DNA from: Acidovorax sp. sic0104 | Lineage (GTDB): Bacteria; Pseudomonadota; Gammaproteobacteria; Burkholderiales; Burkholderiaceae_C | Direction: 5' to 3' | Length of the DNA: 64,000 nt | NCBI RefSeq assembly: GCF_019219095.1 | Contig: NZ_JAHUWH010000013.1 | Coordinates: 93,301-157,300, forward strand | Shown: one piece after another, positions 61,101 through 64,000 of the stretch | Position numbering within the stretch: position 1 is the stretch's first letter | How the letters are laid out: each line of letters opens with the position of its first letter | The notes under the pieces: generated by a model | Told to the model about the DNA's origin: nothing | The model's database searches: none | The model's input: only the letters and a program-made list of their open reading frames with translations | Program-made: the position numbers and the translations under genes

Positions 61101-61151
61101 GGGCAATGAACCGGGTCGGTGTGAAAGGGCGCCAGCGCGCCCCGCGCATGG

Positions 61152-61964
<813 letters not shown>

Positions 61965-62088
61965 AGTATAGGCCCCGCAAGTGGCCTGTGACCCAATCCG
62001 CCCTGTACGGAGCGATCCGTTGCGGCCGCGCCCTGGGCAAGCGGGGTTCCCGCAGGTTCGTGAGACTCCGGACAGCTTGTTGCGGCTG

Positions 62089-62835
62089 TTAAGGCTTGCG
62101 CGAAGAGCCTTGTCGCAGCACCAGGAAGACCAGGACAAGCGAAGCAGCGTAAATGCCGGCCAGGAAGTACAAGGCGGCCATGGATTCTGATGCGGGTGCC
62201 TGGCCGCGTGCCAGGCTGGAAAAATCCCACAGTGCGTGCGCCACCATGGCCACCCAGATGTATCCCGTCAGGCGGCGAACCAGGTAGAGTCCAGTGCCCG
62301 CGCAAAACGCAAGCACCACCTGCACCAGGGCGGCACTGCCCAGGCCGAAGAATGCATTGGTTGCGTGCAGCAGCCCGAACAATGTGCTTGACCAGAACCA
62401 CGCCCACGCCTCTGACTTCAGTGAGCCACGCAGCGACACAAGCAAGACGCCGCGTGTGACCATCTCCTCACAGAACCCCACCAGAAGCATCGCCACCGCC
62501 AGTATCAGGGTGTGCTCAACGCCGAGCGTGGCCCAGCCCGTGGCATAGAGGTTGAGGCTGACGAAGCCCACAATTGGCAGAGCCAGTATTGCAAGGAAAA
62601 GTGGCGCACGCAGCCTTGGCTCATGGGTCGTTTGCTTCCACCATCCTGACCACCAGTTGAAGACCGTCAGCGCAATGGCTGCTACGCCCAGCGGCAGGAT
62701 GATGGCGCGCAACAGATTTTCTTGCGTTCCGAGCGCTGCATAGTCGATGCCCAGGAAGGTCCACACCGCCATCAACCAGGCTGCATAGGCCAGGAACGCC
62801 GCCACTCCAATCCACCACCGAGGTTGAAGGCGCAT
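62089..62835 (-). CDS. CPBP-family intramembrane protease (Abi/CAAX)
   Basis: 248-residue inner-membrane protein with six to eight helices. CPBP motifs: EE (123-124) and R128 in VGFCEEMVTRGVLL, H157 in FGLLHATNAF, and H200/D204 in MVAHALWDF. Roles range from bacteriocin self-immunity to prenylated-protein processing; none can be assigned. Starts 14 bases after the stop of the upstream membrane-protein gene, so co-transcribed. Confidence 0.88.
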   Translation of the reverse strand: MRLQPRWWIGVAAFLAYAAWLMAVWTFLGIDYAALGTQENLLRAIILPLGVAAIALTVFNWWSGWWKQTTHEPRLRAPLFLAILALPIVGFVSLNLYATGWATLGVEHTLILAVAMLLVGFCEEMVTRGVLLVSLRGSLKSEAWAWFWSSTLFGLLHATNAFFGLGSAALVQVVLAFCAGTGLYLVRRLTGYIWVAMVAHALWDFSSLARGQAPASESMAALYFLAGIYAASLVLVFLVLRQGSSRKP

Positions 62836-62849
62836 GATTTCTCCAGATC

Positions 62850-63521
62850 CTAGAACGTTGCGAGAAGCAAGGCGACAAGAAAAACACAGACAAAGGCCCA
62901 CGTCAACAGGCTCACGCCGATCGCCATGGCTGCCAATGTGCTGATTCCCAACCTGATGCGAAACCAGGCTGCCTGTACACCCAACATCCAGACCAAGGCC
63001 AGTGTGCAAGCAACGGCGCCACCTGTTGCGAAGCCTGTGCGTGGCGTCTGCATGGCAATAAGGCCCAGTGAAATGAGCAGCGCGAATGGCGAGGTCAGGT
63101 AGCACTGTGCAAAAAATGGCCCCCGCAAAGCTGTGCGCGAGGTCGCCTGCCCACCACGGTGCAATAAAAGCACCGCAGCCGTCAGCGGGATCAGGCTGAA
63201 CAGCAGGCTGCGGAACATCAGCAAGTTCTGGGGCGAGTCCAGGAGCGCGCGTGCCAGATGTGAAGCATCTGTTGCTTGCGGCACATGCAATGCCAGTCCC
63301 ACGCCGTTGGCAATCAGGAGTGTGATGAGCAGCAAAAGGGGTGGGCTCACCGCGTCGTCATAAGGGGTTGTCTTGGCCTGTGCCTCTTCCTGCTCGGCGT
63401 ATTGCATGGCCCGCAGAGGTCTGAACATGATCCTGAGCAGAGTCTTGGGATAGAACAGCAAAAGCGCGATCGCCTCGAAGACGAACTCCTCCAGGCTGCG
63501 AAGCAACTTCATCGGATCCAC
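62850..63521 (-). CDS. Membrane protein of unknown function
   Basis: 223 residues, about five helices, with a positively charged N-terminal amphipathic part (LYPKTLLRIMFRPLRAM-like) and a long second helix set. GTG 63521 has GGGAGGG five bases before it, which supports it over ATG 63512. It precedes the CPBP protease gene on the same strand. Such permease-like proteins often accompany CPBP proteases. No family recognised. Confidence 0.7.
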   Translation of the reverse strand: MDPMKLLRSLEEFVFEAIALLLFYPKTLLRIMFRPLRAMQYAEQEEAQAKTTPYDDAVSPPLLLLITLLIANGVGLALHVPQATDASHLARALLDSPQNLLMFRSLLFSLIPLTAAVLLLHRGGQATSRTALRGPFFAQCYLTSPFALLISLGLIAMQTPRTGFATGGAVACTLALVWMLGVQAAWFRIRLGISTLAAMAIGVSLLTWAFVCVFLVALLLATF

Positions 63522-64000
63522 AATTCCCTCCCTTAAACCCTGCTCAAGAAAAAGAGCGAGGTGCCACGAGATATCCGCTCGGCGGATTCTGGCACCATTG
63601 AGTGCCGCGCCCCATAGTCCAGAGCAGTGAATGGTGCTTGCATCAAGCTGCGTGTTTCGGCCGCACCTGAACGCTCAGTCCATCGCGACTTGACCAATGC
63701 GCCGGCAGCGATGACAGGCTGCCGACACCCGATCGCGCCCCCTGGCAGGGCTGAATTCGGCCAGAAATCCGCAGTGCAACCTGCATGTCCTGAATGACCG
63801 CTTTGCGAAGACTTGGAAGACTGTAGCGGGCCCGCTAGGGCCCCTCAAAGTGGGGCTGAATTCGGCCAGGAGGGGTCGGTTGCAGCAAGGAGAAGCGGAC
63901 GTTCAAAGTTGGAGTTACTGCCGCCCACGAAGCGTGTCGGCGTTAAAAGAATTGTTGAGACGCATACCCACTTACCACTAGCCCTGCTGAGGTGATCTGG
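63522..64000. other. Gene-free end of window with short direct repeats
   Basis: About 480 bases with no convincing gene. GGGCTGAATTCGGCCAG occurs twice in direct orientation (about 63749-63765 and 63847-63863), and AGCGGGCCCGCT (63827-63838) is a palindrome. These may be remnants of another dispersed element. Confidence 0.5.

Overview
This is a GC-rich (about two thirds G+C by eye) stretch of bacterial chromosome. The gene content points to a betaproteobacterium of the Comamonadaceae, most likely Acidovorax or a close relative. The pointers are hemC-hemD-hemX-hemY divergent from ppc, xseB-ispA-dxs, flhDC, paired FcbT1-type TRAP binding proteins, and many copies of short dispersed repeats that I associate with this family (an AGCTAT-type hairpin and a CCCCCTGAG/AGGGGG element). 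The genus is an inference. I see no rRNA, insertion sequence, phage or plasmid gene, integron or CRISPR array. One tRNA gene, tRNA-Leu(CAA), is present.

Layout. 1-8.6 kb: 5' end of a chemoreceptor, an ankyrin protein, a glutaryl-CoA dehydrogenase/CoA-transferase pair with a divergent LysR regulator, and small unknown genes beside a DUF6279-type lipoprotein. 8.6-15 kb: tRNA-Leu, cysM, a zinc-ribbon NUDIX hydrolase, tusA, galU, valS. 15-22 kb: M48 membrane protease, VOC protein, ABC-F ATPase, and a cytochrome b561-YceI-YceI operon. 22-29.5 kb: hemCDXY and divergent ppc. 29.5-36.2 kb: small membrane proteins, an AI-2E-type exporter, a spherulin-4-like lipoprotein, a lipoprotein pair (the second FlgO-like), and flhDC. 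36.4-43.2 kb: sseA, an EamA transporter, a Rieske oxygenase, xseB-ispA-dxs. 43.4-50 kb: two tandem TRAP binding proteins, a RibD-C reductase, and the TRAP permeases dctM/dctQ on the opposite strand. 50-53.7 kb: tungstate-type ABC transporter tupBCA with a divergent ModE-like regulator. 53.8-59.3 kb: a five-gene unit with four-base overlaps (membrane EAL phosphodiesterase, saccharopine-dehydrogenase-like oxidoreductase, DoxX-like, DUF2269-like, AarF/UbiB kinase-like). 59.3-64 kb: modABC, a CPBP protease, an unknown membrane protein, and an apparently gene-free end.

How the genes fit together. Most of the window is core metabolism: tetrapyrrole synthesis, isoprenoid precursors, anaplerosis, cysteine and glutarate metabolism. 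Two oxyanion importers (tungstate and molybdate) flank the EAL operon. flhDC, the partial chemoreceptor and the EAL protein relate to motility or c-di-GMP.

The most unusual signal is that the dispersed repeats have entered coding sequence. One lies in the middle of hemD. One forms the N-terminal extension of HemC. Two stacked copies form the N-terminal extension and signal peptide of TupA. The other main candidate for something new is the EAL-to-AarF operon. No defence system or secondary-metabolite cluster is visible.
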